Assembly: GCA_001465935.1 (NCBI GenBank) | Contig: LNKV01000070.1 | Location: forward strand, 103,947 to 167,946 | DNA length: 64,000 nt | Origin: Clarireedia homoeocarpa | Lineage: Eukaryota > Ascomycota > Leotiomycetes > Helotiales > Rutstroemiaceae | Reading direction: 5' to 3' | In this document: piece by piece, positions 48,832 to 60,600 of the stretch | Layout: the number at the start of each line of letters is the position of its first letter | Numbering within the stretch: the first letter of the stretch is position 1 | Made by a program: the position numbers and the translations under genes | Notes under the pieces: model-generated | The model's database searches: none | Seen by the model: only the letters and a program-made list of their open reading frames with translations | Told to the model about the DNA's origin: nothing

Positions 48832-49746
48832 TTAATCCTTATTATGTTGCGTGTCATCTACTGAAATACATGTTATCTTGCTCTCGCCCTCTCCCAACTG
48901 CACTGTCGTAAGTCTACCTATGCCGTGAGAAATGGATATATTATTCACGCTCGCCACACTTGTTGTCACATGTCCCGTGATCTCGTCCTCGTCCTCCTTA
49001 TCGTCGTCCTCGTCATCATCCTCATCGTCTTTGCTGAGATACGCTGCTTTGTGCCTAAGCTCATCGTACTCGATTTTTGTCCCTTTCCAGCCCTTAATCT
49101 CGATCTTAAGGAGCTGGTAGGCAAACACAATGTCTTCGCCTGCCTTCCATGTGTCACTCTTGTCAGTACTGGTGGACTTGGCAAGATTGGCTCCCAACCC
49201 GACATTGCCAGCGGGCGTGGGAGCATTGCCGCTGGCCTCTACCACATCAGTGCTATGCAACCCGCTCTCCTGAAGGATTGAGAAGCCCTTTGCAATCATC
49301 AAGCCTGTGACCATATAAACCGGCTGCCGCAAGGCGAGTATGCTGCCGGCCTTGATGACGGCCTGGACACGCGGGGCCTTCAGGCGGGCCTCGATCTCCT
49401 CCAGCGGAGGATCTGTGGCAAAGTACGCAGTCTCCACGGTATCCATATTATAGTGATTACGCATACTGGCGCCGCGTTCTCCCGAGACCTTTGCACCGAC
49501 GGTCTGCATGAACTGGGCCCATACGGCTATCGACATGTCGCGGCTACTCCCGCGCGTCATGCTCCGGTTATGGTCGAGTATCCTCTCGACGCGCGGGTAG
49601 GTTGCCTCTAGCGTGCTCACATCTACGGTCGTCAGTGCCCGGTGTGGTCGAAGCGGGTCCACGATGATGTTGCCTAGCGCGATGGGGCCGGTTCCGGGCT
49701 TGAAATGGAAGTTGGGTGCAAGTAGATACGTCGGTTGCTGTGCCAT
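48832..49746 (-). CDS. Fungal gasdermin-like pore-forming cell-death protein
   Basis: A single-exon gene of 304 residues. The ATG at 49746 begins MAQQPTYLLAPNFHF, and PGTGPIALGNIIVDPLRPHR follows; this opening resembles fungal gasdermins (HET-Q1/RCD-1 group). The rest of residues 1-238 is mixed alpha/beta with ALRQPVYMVTGLMIAKGFS and AYQLLKIEIKGWKGTK, without signal peptide. Residues 239-255 are almost all Asp/Glu, and a 49-residue tail (256-304) follows. In the family, a protease removes a small C-terminal fragment and the N-terminal part forms membrane pores that kill the cell. The tail-to-tail neighbour is a subtilisin-like protease, which is the known genetic partner type. Upstream in-frame codons lack an ATG, which fixes the start. 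Family call rests on remembered similarity, not a search. Confidence 0.75.
   Translation of the reverse strand: MAQQPTYLLAPNFHFKPGTGPIALGNIIVDPLRPHRALTTVDVSTLEATYPRVERILDHNRSMTRGSSRDMSIAVWAQFMQTVGAKVSGERGASMRNHYNMDTVETAYFATDPPLEEIEARLKAPRVQAVIKAGSILALRQPVYMVTGLMIAKGFSILQESGLHSTDVVEASGNAPTPAGNVGLGANLAKSTSTDKSDTWKAGEDIVFAYQLLKIEIKGWKGTKIEYDELRHKAAYLSKDDEDDDEDDDKEDEDEITGHVTTSVASVNNISISHGIGRLTTVQLGEGESKITCISVDDTQHNKD
48970..49032. repeat. GAY/GAR codon run encoding an acidic linker
   Basis: A degenerate TCC/TCG/TCA trinucleotide run on the plus strand, which on the minus strand encodes the Asp/Glu stretch (residues 239-255) of the gasdermin-like protein. Trinucleotide repetition makes its length likely to vary between strains. 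Confidence 0.7.
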
Positions 49747-49916
49747 GGCGGAAGTATCCCCTCGTAGTGGGGGATCCAGGTTCTGTGAGTCATAGATTCT
49801 TTGCGAATTGGGCTGGGGGGTTCTACCGGGCTGCTGGGACGAAGGTGGGCTTGTCTTTCTATTTGAACTTACAGAGTAGAGGTTAGGCACCTAGAAATGC
49901 AAGAACAGTAAAGTTA

Positions 49917-50431
49917 CAACGTTTTGCGTAACTGGATTTAAAAACCTTAACTTTTTAAAAACATCGATTTTAAAAACATCACCCTTTCAAAATTTTTGTT
50001 TCTTTAATTACTTTTGCAATATTAGGCCTATAATAATAAATACTAGTTGATTTTAAAGCTCTTTTCGAGATCTATTCAGATCCTATCTCTTTTTTAATTT
50101 ATCTTATAAAATAAATAAGTTATTCAAGAATTATCAAAAATTGACAAAAAGTAAGAAAAAGTGATTTTGTTGAGCCGAGGTTCAGAAAAACTGAACCCAA
50201 AAGTCGAATATTTGCCCTTCAAATTTGAGATCACTTTCTATACCCTTAGAGAGGTTATACTTTTTTTTAAATGATAGATACTATAGTAATTAAGCTTGCA
50301 ATCAAATATAATTATAATCCAGTATGTGGTTGTTGAGTTAATTGAGGGTATAGAGTGCGATTAATCGCGATATTGTAAAAATCGATGTTTTTAAAATTTA
50401 AGGTTTTTAAAGCCAGTTATGCAAAGCGTTG
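49917..50431. mobile_element. MITE, Tc1/mariner-like, TA target duplication
   Basis: The left end (CAACGTTTTGCGTAACTGG, then TTTAAAAACCTTAA and AAAAACATCGATTTT) is matched in inverted orientation by the right end over about 55 bp with few mismatches (CCAGTTATGCAAAGCGTTG). Dinucleotide TA flanks both ends (49915-49916 and 50432-50433), the insertion signature of Tc1/mariner elements. The 515-bp unit has no transposase ORF. It sits 170 bp upstream of the gasdermin-like start codon, inside its presumed promoter. Confidence 0.75.
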
Positions 50432-50473
50432 TATTCATCCTCAGGTATATAGCATCACGTGGTTGATACTCTA

Positions 50474-50560
50474 CAACTTTTTATATAACTAGCTTTAAAA
50501 ACCTTAATTTTTTGAAAACGTTAATTTTTACTATATCGCGAGTCTTAAAATTAATCTAAT
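50474..50560. mobile_element. Partial second copy of the MITE (left end)
   Basis: CAACTTTTTATATAACTAG followed by CTTTAAAAACCTTAATTTTT repeats the left terminus of the 49917 element, again preceded by TA. Differences are mainly C-to-T and G-to-A. The sequence then dissolves into AT-rich DNA, and no right end is visible before the retrotransposon LTR. Confidence 0.55.
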
Positions 50561-50825
50561 TCTATTTAACTTAATTATTATATACTAGATTATATTTATA
50601 TTTAATTAGAAACTTAATTATTATAACCTCTAATTATAGAAAAAAACACAGACTATTAAATAATATAGAAAATAATATAAAATCGAAAAAAATAATATAT
50701 TCAATTATATAATATATTAAATTTAATAATATAATTATAATAATTATCTCTTTTTAATTATTATTATAAATATTATCTAAAGTATAAACTATAAAATATA
50801 TAAAGACTTTTTTATAAAAAATATT

Positions 50826-51094
50826 TATAATAAAACTATTAATAAAAATATTAAATAACTTTAGAATTAATAATTAAAAAATTAAAAAGATTATAAAGAT
50901 TTAAAAATTTATATATAAAAAGAGATTATATATTTAATTATATATATACTAATATATATTTANATAGAAAGTGATTATATACTATATTATATATATACTA
51001 ATATATACTAATATATACCTGATATTTAATTTACTTTCAAAGAGGTTATATCTTTATATAATATTATAATAATTTAATTAGAATTATTATATCA
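50826..51094 (-). repeat. 3' LTR of the Ty3-type element
   Basis: Bounded on its 5' side (minus strand) by the purine tract; matches 57214-57430 with an internal expansion. Confidence 0.7.
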
Positions 51095-51106
51095 CCCCCC
51101 TCTTCT
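51095..51106 (-). other. Polypurine tract (plus-strand primer site)
   Basis: The minus strand reads AGAAGAGGGGGG immediately before the LTR start TGATATAA. Its G run stands out as the only one in many kilobases of AT-rich DNA; a pure purine tract without CpA/TpG steps offers no RIP target, which explains its survival. Confidence 0.75.
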
Positions 51107-54100
51107 AAAAAAACTTATCTTTAAATATTCTAATTACTTTATTAATTATTATCTAAATTATATATCTTTAAGGTTTCTTCTTAATAAATATAAATAACTT
51201 AAATAATCTATAATAAATAAATATAGTTATAAGAATAATAATAGTAACTTCTTAATTTAATAATATTATACTTTAGATATTATAAAGTTTAGAAATTATT
51301 TTTTATTTATTATAGTTATTAAGTAATCTCCTTTAGTATAGTTATAATTATCTTCTTTAGATTCTTATAATTAAAACTATTTAAAGAGAAGTATTAAAAA
51401 GTTAAATACTTTTAAGTTAATTTAATAGAAGTCTCGAAGTAGTACTAAAAATATCTTAAAATCTAATATTTTATATTAAACTAGGTCGATATTATAGTCT
51501 CTCTATTATATATAATATTTTAATAACTTTTATTTTAAACGATAAACTAATATTTACTCTACTTTATATTTATCTATTCTTATAATATTAATTAACAAGA
51601 GTAGTTTATTATACTAGTTTAATAATAGATTATCAACTATTTTCCTTAATTTATTAACTAGAAATATATTATAGATTTATATAATATTAAGTAAATCTAG
51701 ATAATAAAAATAACTAATATATTCTAAAACCTTAAAATATCTATTAATAAAGTAATCTAGTTTCTTAAATAGTTATTATATTAGTAGATATTATATATCT
51801 AACTAGATATAATCGCTAATTTAGAAGTTTACTAACTAATAATACTTATTTACTTACTTAGCTATTTACTTTTAAATAATTATAATAGTAAAGTAAGTAT
51901 ATTTTAAAGCTTCACGATTATAATAAGTATAAGTATAAATATCTTAGATATTAAAGTTATCGACTAAAAGATATTTAGTTAGCTTCTAATCCTATATAGT
52001 TTTAAAAGTATATTTATAAAGTACTTCGAAGAAAAGTAAGTTATTAAAAGAAGAATATAATAAAGTTAACTATATATAGTTTATTATTAGTAGGAATTCA
52101 GACTAGTTATCTTAATAATAATTAATAAAAGATCTTAGCTACTTTTATAAATATTAATTATAGACTTTTATTTATCTATTAGTCTAGAGATAGTTAATAA
52201 TAAAAAGTTTAACTTTAGTTTTAAAGATATTATTAAACTTAATCTAAAATAAAGATATAAACTAAAAGTCTTAATTAGATAATATTATTATAAATAAATT
52301 ATAATAATTTGTTTAAATAAATAGTCGATAATAATAAATATATTATTATATTTATATTTATCTTTATTAAAACTATAATAATCTATTATAATATATTCTT
52401 ATATATAGGTCGGAACTAGTAATAAATAGAGTAGTCTAAGTATTTTATCTTTTGAAATTAAGTTTCGACGATATATATAATAATTATAGATATATATAAT
52501 AATATTATTTCTTATAGAATATTAATAATAATATTTCTTAAGAAGTAAATAAGTCTTCCTAATATCTAGATAAACTATAATAATAAAGTTGTGTATCTTA
52601 TAAATAAGAAGAGTTTTTAGGTTCTTAGTATCAGAGATAATAAAGCGGTTTTTATAAAATAATAAGCTTTCTTTAACTTCGAACCTAGATTTAGATTTTA
52701 ATTCTCCTCGATTTACTATAATTTATAAAGTTTATAAGAAATTATAATTGTAGTTTATTTATAAAATATAAATAACTAGATTAATAAGACTTATAGAATT
52801 TATAAAAGTATTTACTTTAAAGGCAGATTTATTAAAATAGTTGTATATATAAAAAGCTAAAATCTAGAGGTCTAACTTCTTATCTTTAAGTAATTACTAG
52901 ATATATTACTCTTTTTTAGATTTATTTTAGAAATTTAATTTATCTTCTTTTCGGATAAGAGTATTTACTACGAAGTTATTCTTGTTAGAGTAATATATAA
53001 TAAGGAAATAATAATTAGTTAAGAGTTCGGTTTATTAAACTTACTAAATATTAAGTATTTTAATTATTATAAAGTATTCTAAGATTTTATAGTTAATATA
53101 AACTCGGATCTAATATAAAGTACTAGTAAGCTTAATATATTAATATAAAAATAACTTTATAATTATAAGTATTTCTTTATTATAAACTTTATAATTAAGC
53201 TTAGTTAGTTATATTGTTTTTAAGAAGTATATAATTAAGAACTAGTTATTGTTATATTTCTAAGATAGTATATTTACTATAACTTCGTCCGATATATCAG
53301 TTTCGAGTATATAAAAGAGGTTATAGTTATAATACTATAAAAGCGAGATAGAGGTTAATATTTATTTAAATATATTAAATAATTACTAATAACTAGTATC
53401 GAAGTTAAAACGAGTTATAGTTTTTATTAGATTAATAAGAGGCTTTATAATTATATTAAAATCGTAAATAAATTATCGATAAAAATTATAGAAATTTAAG
53501 AATAACTAAATACCTTTAAATATAATCGGGTATATTTATTCTTAGACAATAATAACCTTTTCGAGATCAACTTCGATATTATCGATTAAGATAATAAAAC
53601 TAAGATACTTTATATATTTAATATCGAACTTGTATTTCTTAAAATTAACTTATAAACTAATATCTTTAAATCGTTGAAATATTTAAATAATATAAACTAT
53701 ATAGTTAAGTTTATTTTCTAAATAAATTAAAATATTATTAAGGTAAATAGTATAAAAAATATCAAGAAAATCAAATAGAATATTATTTATATATTATTAA
53801 TATATAGCCGGACTATTAGTTAATCTAAAAGATATAACCTTATATTTATAAATACTATACTAAGTTTAAAATATAATATACTTTTTAGAAGCTAGGTCTA
53901 TATAAATATAATAGAATACTTAATAGATATTTAGTTTAATAAAGACCTTTACTTTTAAAAACCTAATTAAAGTCTTATTAATAAATGAAAGTAGATATCT
54001 ATTTTTATAAATAAGAGTATTTAAGGCTCGGAAGTTAATATATAAATAAAAAGAGTTATTAGGTTTTTTTATAAATAAGATAGAAGTTACGAAAGATATT

Positions 54101-57100
54101 TAACTTAATTTAATAAAGTTTTTAAGTAAGTTGTCTATAATATATTTCTTAACTACTTCTAGCTTTTCTAACGATATTTTATAAAGAGAGTTATATTTAA
54201 AAGCTTTTTCTTTATCACTCTCTAATTAGATCTTATAATTATATAGACAATAAAATAGAAGGAGGTTAGACTTAGATTTCGAGAATATATATATATATAT
54301 TATATATTTAGCCGGTATAAGTAGTTTAGTATTATTAATATTTATAAGAGAGTGTATAATAGTAGAATAGTCGGTCGAGGCTAATAACTATATAATCAGA
54401 GTAGCTAAGTTTTACTTAGATATTTATTACTTCTTTTACTAGTTAATAAGACTATTAACTTTTTATAAAGTAATTATAAAGAGTTTATTATTACTATCTC
54501 TTTTATAAATATAGTTTATTACTATAGTAGAGATTATATATATCTTTATAATACTTAGTTTATATTATAAGAGAGAGATCTAAAAAGGCTTTAAAAGTCT
54601 TTTAAACTTAGTATTAAATATAAGAGTTATAGGCTCAACCCGCTTTAACTCTTTTTCTATATAAATAATAGAATATTTGATTTAGACCTTATAAGATAAG
54701 TTATTTTTAATTAGAATAACTTCGTTTTTAATAAAGGAAACCAGGTATTTACTTGAGATATTAGATAGAATTACCTCGAGATAAAGTAATAAATATATAA
54801 TAGGTAAATTTAATATTTTTTTATTTATATATTATTTTTTAGTAGTAATTATACTAATAAAAAACAGTTTTTTCCGATAAATTTTTAAGTCTAGATTATT
54901 CTAATTAAATTTTCAGTCTCGATACTCTATATTAGTTTAATAGACTTTGTTTATTATTTTAGGCCTATATAAATAAGTTTTAATATTATAAGTTCTTATA
55001 TATATTTAGAAGATAGGTAAGTTCTTAGACTAAATAAGATATTTTTAAATATAATCGACTAATACTCGATTCTTAACAAGTTATTTATATCCTAGTATTA
55101 TTATATATATATCTAAGTAAGTAATTAGAAAGAGAGTAAATAATTAGATATAACTATCGATTATAAAGTTTATTAAAATATAATAAATAATTAAGAGTCT
55201 ATTTTAGCTATTATATCTTTTAATCTATAAAAGTGTTTTTAAATATTTAATTATAAACTTAAAACTATAATAAAATCGTTAAAGGAAAGAAATATTAATT
55301 AGTATAAAACTATTTACTTCGAAGTTAATAAAAGTCTTGGTTTGATAGAAGATATTATTTTTTACTAGTTTATATAATATTATTATATAGTTTCTATTTA
55401 TTAGTTTAATTAAATCTAAGTATCTTATATTTCTTAAACTATTTAAAAAAAAGTTTTTATTTAGATACTATCTTTTATTTAGTCTATTTCTAATTACTTT
55501 ATATAAATTATAGTTTTAGTCTAGGCTTTAGTCGAGATATTATCTTCTTTCTTTATTTCCTTTATTATATTTTTATAAAACTTATACTCGACTTTATCTA
55601 TTATATAGTATAGAGTCTAGGCTCGAGTGAGAGCAGAGGAGAGAGAGCTTTAAGTAAAGTTACTAACTAACAGAGTAGTTTTTTAACTAAGAGAGAAGTA
55701 ATATAGTATATTAGTAAATAAGGGTAATTATATAGATAAAGTAGTAATAAGGATATCAAGTTAGCTTTAAAGTATCTACTAGCTTTTAGTATAAATAATA
55801 GCTTAGTCTCGATAATTTATTATAGTTATTACTACTTTAATAAAGATCTATCGAGTTTACTTACTTATTATAATACTAATATTATTCGTATCTAAATATT
55901 AAAATACTTATATATCGGTCTTATAATTCTCGCTTCTAAGATAACCTATAAGCGAATATATTCGATAATTATTATTTAGCTTCTTAATAAAGTCTTGATA
56001 TTTATCTTTTAAGTTAATCTTACTAGTAATACTAGTTAGAAGCTCGAACTATTAGTAGAAAAGCTTAAAGAGTTAGCTTTCGAGTTAGATAAAGTATATA
56101 TATATATCTTAGATATATTAATATTTAGTCGGATTTATTAAAAAGTTAGCTATTTTATTAATTATTTACTTAGATATAATATTATCTTAGATATATAATT
56201 CTTTATAATACTCGAGAGCTAAACCTTTTAATTAGTTTAATATAAATAAATATTTAGTATTATTATTAATAAAGTTATATTTATATTAACTAATTCGATT
56301 TATAATAAACTTTCTTTATAATTAAATAATAAACTTTTTTCTATTAAAAAGCTTATTAGTTAAATATAGAATTTTAAATAATATATAGTTTGATATAGTT
56401 AAAGTAGTATTATATTAGTATAAAAGAGTAGATAGTTATAAGTTATACAACTAATATAATAATAATAGTTAAAAGGTACTAAGTAAATTATATTTAATTA
56501 TTAGTTAAAATAATAACTGTTTTTTAATCTGATCTACTAATATAGTATACTTAGTATTTTAAACTATTAGTTGTACTTAGAATTAAACTTATATCTCTAT
56601 TATTTAAGTTATTAATATAGTTATTAAGTTAGTAGATAATATAATTAAAGAAACTCTTTAAATTACTTTTCCTTTACCCTTACTTCGATATCAATAACTA
56701 ATATCTATATTTTAACTAAGTTAAGATATAAAAGTTATAGATAGTTATAAATAGCTTTATTATATAATAGATTATATAGAAAGGAGAGAGTAATATTAAG
56801 AATCTAAAATAGACTTATCTCTTATTTAATATATAATTTAGAGTATTACTTAGCTAGTCTTAAAAGTATCCTAAATATTAAACTAGGTATTAAGAATAGT
56901 AATAGTACTTTACAAAGTATTATAAGAAAGCGAGCTTACTTATTTAATTAATATAGAATAACTTAGCTAGTTTTTATTTTAAAGTTAGAGAAGTATTCGA
57001 TATATTATTATAATAAGTCTTTAGAGATTATATAGAATAAGTAATTTAAAAGGTATTAGAAGGTAATACTATATATCGATGAAGCTAAAATAAATCTACT

Positions 57101-57213
57101 TTTACTATTTAGAGAATTCTTAAAAAAGAGATTTAAAAGTAAAAAGAGATTGAGTATTAATATTATTTAGATAGCTATCAATACAGCTGAAAAGATAAGT
57201 AAGTTATTAATAA

Positions 57214-57430
57214 TATAACGAGACTATTAGTTAAAATACTAAATAACTTTAGAATTAATAACTACAAAGCTAAGAGGATTATAAAAGTCTAAAAGCTTAT
57301 ATATAAGAAGAGATTATATACTTAATTATATATATACTAATATATACTAATATATACCTAATATCTAACTCACTTCTAAAGAGGTTATATCTTTATATAA
57401 TATTATAATAATTTAGTTAGAATTATTATA
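57214..57430 (-). repeat. 5' LTR of the Ty3-type element
   Basis: Direct-repeat partner of 50826-51094; the two share about 200 aligned bases with mostly transition differences. Its outer end is less well preserved. Confidence 0.65.
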
Positions 57431-57490
57431 TTTCTATAATTTATTTAAATATTAAAAAGATATATTTATTTTTTAAAAAATAATAATTAT

Positions 57491-57697
57491 TATAATAATT
57501 CTAATTAAATTATTATAATATTATATAAGAATATAATCTTTATAAAAATAAGTTAGATATCAAGTATATATTAATATATATATAATTAAATATATTATCT
57601 CTTTTTATATATAAACTTTTAAATCTTTATAATTTTCTTAGCTCTTTAATTATTAATTTTAAAGTTATTTAATATCTTTATTAGTAATCTCGTTATA
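57491..57697 (+). mobile_element. Third LTR copy, inverted
   Basis: This is the reverse complement of 57214-57430 (shared blocks AATAATTCTAA, AATTATTATAATATTATATA, TAGTAATCTCGTTATA). A 60-bp spacer separates the two, forming a large inverted repeat. It reads as a solo LTR or the end of another insertion. Confidence 0.6.
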
Positions 57698-60600
57698 AAT
57701 AAAAAATATATATTTATTATTAAAAAGTTCTTATTTATTAAATATATTTAAAAAAGTAGTAAAAGGTTTTAAAGAAAAAAATTAAGAAAATATTATAATA
57801 TAATTTATATATAATTAAAATATTAAAGAAGTTTAAAAAAAAAGAAAAATTAAAAAAGAAAAAAATAGAATATATTAAATAAACTCTTTTAAAATCTAAT
57901 TTTTCTAGAAATAATTTTTTAATCTTTAAACTCTCTTTAATAAATAATTTTAAATTAATTATTTAATTAAAAACTAAAAGTTTCTTTAATAAAATATCTT
58001 TAAATATTATAAATAGTTTAAGTTCTTAATTAGTTTTTATATATTTTCCGAATATAAATATCTTTTTTATTTAATTAAATAATAGAGTTATTCTTTAATA
58101 TATTTTTAATTTAATATTTCTTCGATTTTATATTTAATATTTAAATTAATTAATTTAATTTCGATATAAAATATATTTAGTATTTTAGATAATATTAATT
58201 TAAAAAGTAAAATATAAAATACTAAATATATTTTTATAATTATTAATAATTCTAATTAATAATTAATTAATCTAACTATTTTATTAATTTTAAAAAGTTC
58301 TAATATTTTATAATCTAGTTTATTATTTAATTTTTTTATATTAATATTTTATTTAAAGAAATAAATCTTATTTTTTTTTAAAATATTAATTTTATATTAT
58401 ACTTTATATTATAATAATATATTATTTATTATATAATAAATTTAATATTAAATAATAATTATTTATATAAATTCTTTAAATTTTCTATTTTTATTATTTT
58501 TATATTTAATTTTATTATATCTAGTAATTCTATATTATAAACTTTTAATTTAAATTTAAAATTAATATATATTAATATTATATTTATTATAACTACTTTT
58601 ATAATATTATAAATAAACTATATAAATAATAATAGTTTTATCTAATTATCTTATTTATAATTAATATAATAATATAAGTATTATTTTATAATTTAATTTA
58701 AATATTCTATTTACTCGTCTATTTATAAATAGAATATTATAGAAAGTTTTTTTTTAATTTCTAATAGAGTTATAAATATTTATTAGAATTTCGAGATAAA
58801 GAGTTTATCTCGATCCGAGATAATTTTAATAAATATCTTATATATATTAACTACTATTCTTAGAAATATATAAGTTAGATCTTTAACTATACTATTTTCT
58901 TTATATAAAATTATATATTTAAACTTGATTAATCTATTTATAATAATAAAAATAGAGTTATATATTATTTTTATTATTAAATCTTTAAAGAGTAATAGTT
59001 TAATTATAAAGTTTTATATAATAAACTTTTATAGTTAAATAGATATATCTAGACTTTTAAATTATCTATATAAAATATATTATAAAGTTTTATTTTATAT
59101 ATAGATATTATAATTTCTAATAACTTTCTTAATTATCTTTTTTATTCGTGGAAAATATAATATTATTTTAATCTTTATAAATATTTTTATAATTTCTTAA
59201 TAGTTATAAACTAGTAATTTATATTATTCTTAAATAAACTATTTAATTAAGATCGAAGGAATATATATTTTTTTATAAAAGTATATAATTTTATCTTTAA
59301 TTATAAATCTTTTATTTAGTTTTTTTAATATTTATTTAATAATCGAATTATTTTTATAATACTTTTATATTTATTTCTTTAAATAGTTATTACAAAGTAA
59401 TATTATTATAATTATTTAAATTAAATTGAATATTAATAAATCTCCTTTTTAATAAAATATAATATATAATTTATATATTTTATTTTCTAAGTATTCTAGT
59501 TTTCTACTAAATATATTAATTTTAATATTTTCTTTTCTCTTAATATATAGTATTTTGAAATTATATATAATTAATATTTCTATTTATTATATTTATTATC
59601 TATTTAGAATTTTAGTTATTATAAAGTATATTAAATTCTTATAATCTAAATAAACTTATATTTTATATTTAAGTTTTTTAAAGTAAACTCTCTATTTTTT
59701 AAAAATATTAATAATTATAAAAAGTTCTTTATTATAAATCTTATAATTTAGTTTTATTAGTTATAGCTTTCTCGAGTAATATATTATTAATTATAGTTTA
59801 TTATTTTTACTTAGTTAACTAAAAACTATATTTAATATATAATCTAATATATCTGTCTTTATAATAATTAATAGTTTTAGATTAAAAGTAATAAAGATTA
59901 ATATTTATATAAAAGTTTATTTAAAAGTATTAAAGGTCTTTTATATTATATTATTCTAATTATATTTATAATCCTTTTTAATTAATTCTATAAAAAAGAT
60001 TATAATTAATAAATATTTTTTAATAAATTGTTTATAGAAGTTTGTAAAATTTAAGAATAATTATATTTTCTTAATTATAATAGATTATTTTTATTCTAGA
60101 ACTTCTTTTACTTTATTCGAACTTATTTTAAATTTCTTAGTATTAATAATATACTTTAAAAATTTAGTCTTAATAATATAGAATTTATATTTTAATAATT
60201 TTAATAAGATATTTATATCTATTAAAATCTATAGTATTTTTTATATAATCTTAGTATATTCTTCGAGAGTTTTAGTAAAGATTAAAATATTATTTAGAAA
60301 TATTATATAGTAATTATCGAGATATTTTCTTAATAAGTTATTAATTAAATATATATATATTATTAATATATTAATAAGTTTAAAAAATATAACTTAGTAT
60401 TTATAATATCTATATTATATATAAAATACTATTTTCTATTTATCTTTTTTTTTAATTTAAATTAAATTGAATTTTATATATTAATCTAACTTTATAAAAT
60501 ATTTAATCTTCTCGATTCGATCTTATAGTTTATTAGTTAATAATAATAAATATTAATCTTTAATAATAATAGTATTAAGTTTTTAATAATTAATAATTAG

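Larger units (their letters stand above)
50826..57430 (-). mobile_element. RIP-destroyed Ty3/gypsy LTR retrotransposon
   Basis: Direct repeats at about 50826-51094 and 57214-57430 flank some 6.1 kb. They share long blocks such as AAATAACTTTAGAATTAATA and AGAGGTTATATCTTTATATA. On the minus strand the 3' LTR begins TGATATAATAATTC right after a purine tract AGAAGAGGGGGG (51095-51106), a classical polypurine tract. Near 53.8-54.1 kb, plus-strand text such as AGCCGGACTATTAGTTAATC and AAGGCTCGGAAGTTAATATA matches the antisense of the reverse-transcriptase region, so pol reads on the minus strand. No ORF survives. CpA and TpG are almost absent while some CpG (TCGA) remains, the RIP pattern. The 3' LTR carries an ambiguous base at 50963 and an extra repeat of TATATACTAATA. 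Confidence 0.8.

Noticed and set aside
49747..49890. Upstream extension of the gasdermin-like protein by 48 residues
   Set aside because: The extension begins with GTG, contains no ATG, is low-complexity, and the conserved family start coincides with ATG 49746.
51100..57200. Mitochondrial DNA or centromeric satellite as explanation for the AT-rich block
   Set aside because: LTR direct repeats, a polypurine tract and antisense reverse-transcriptase remnants identify a RIP-mutated retrotransposon, and no mitochondrial gene is visible.
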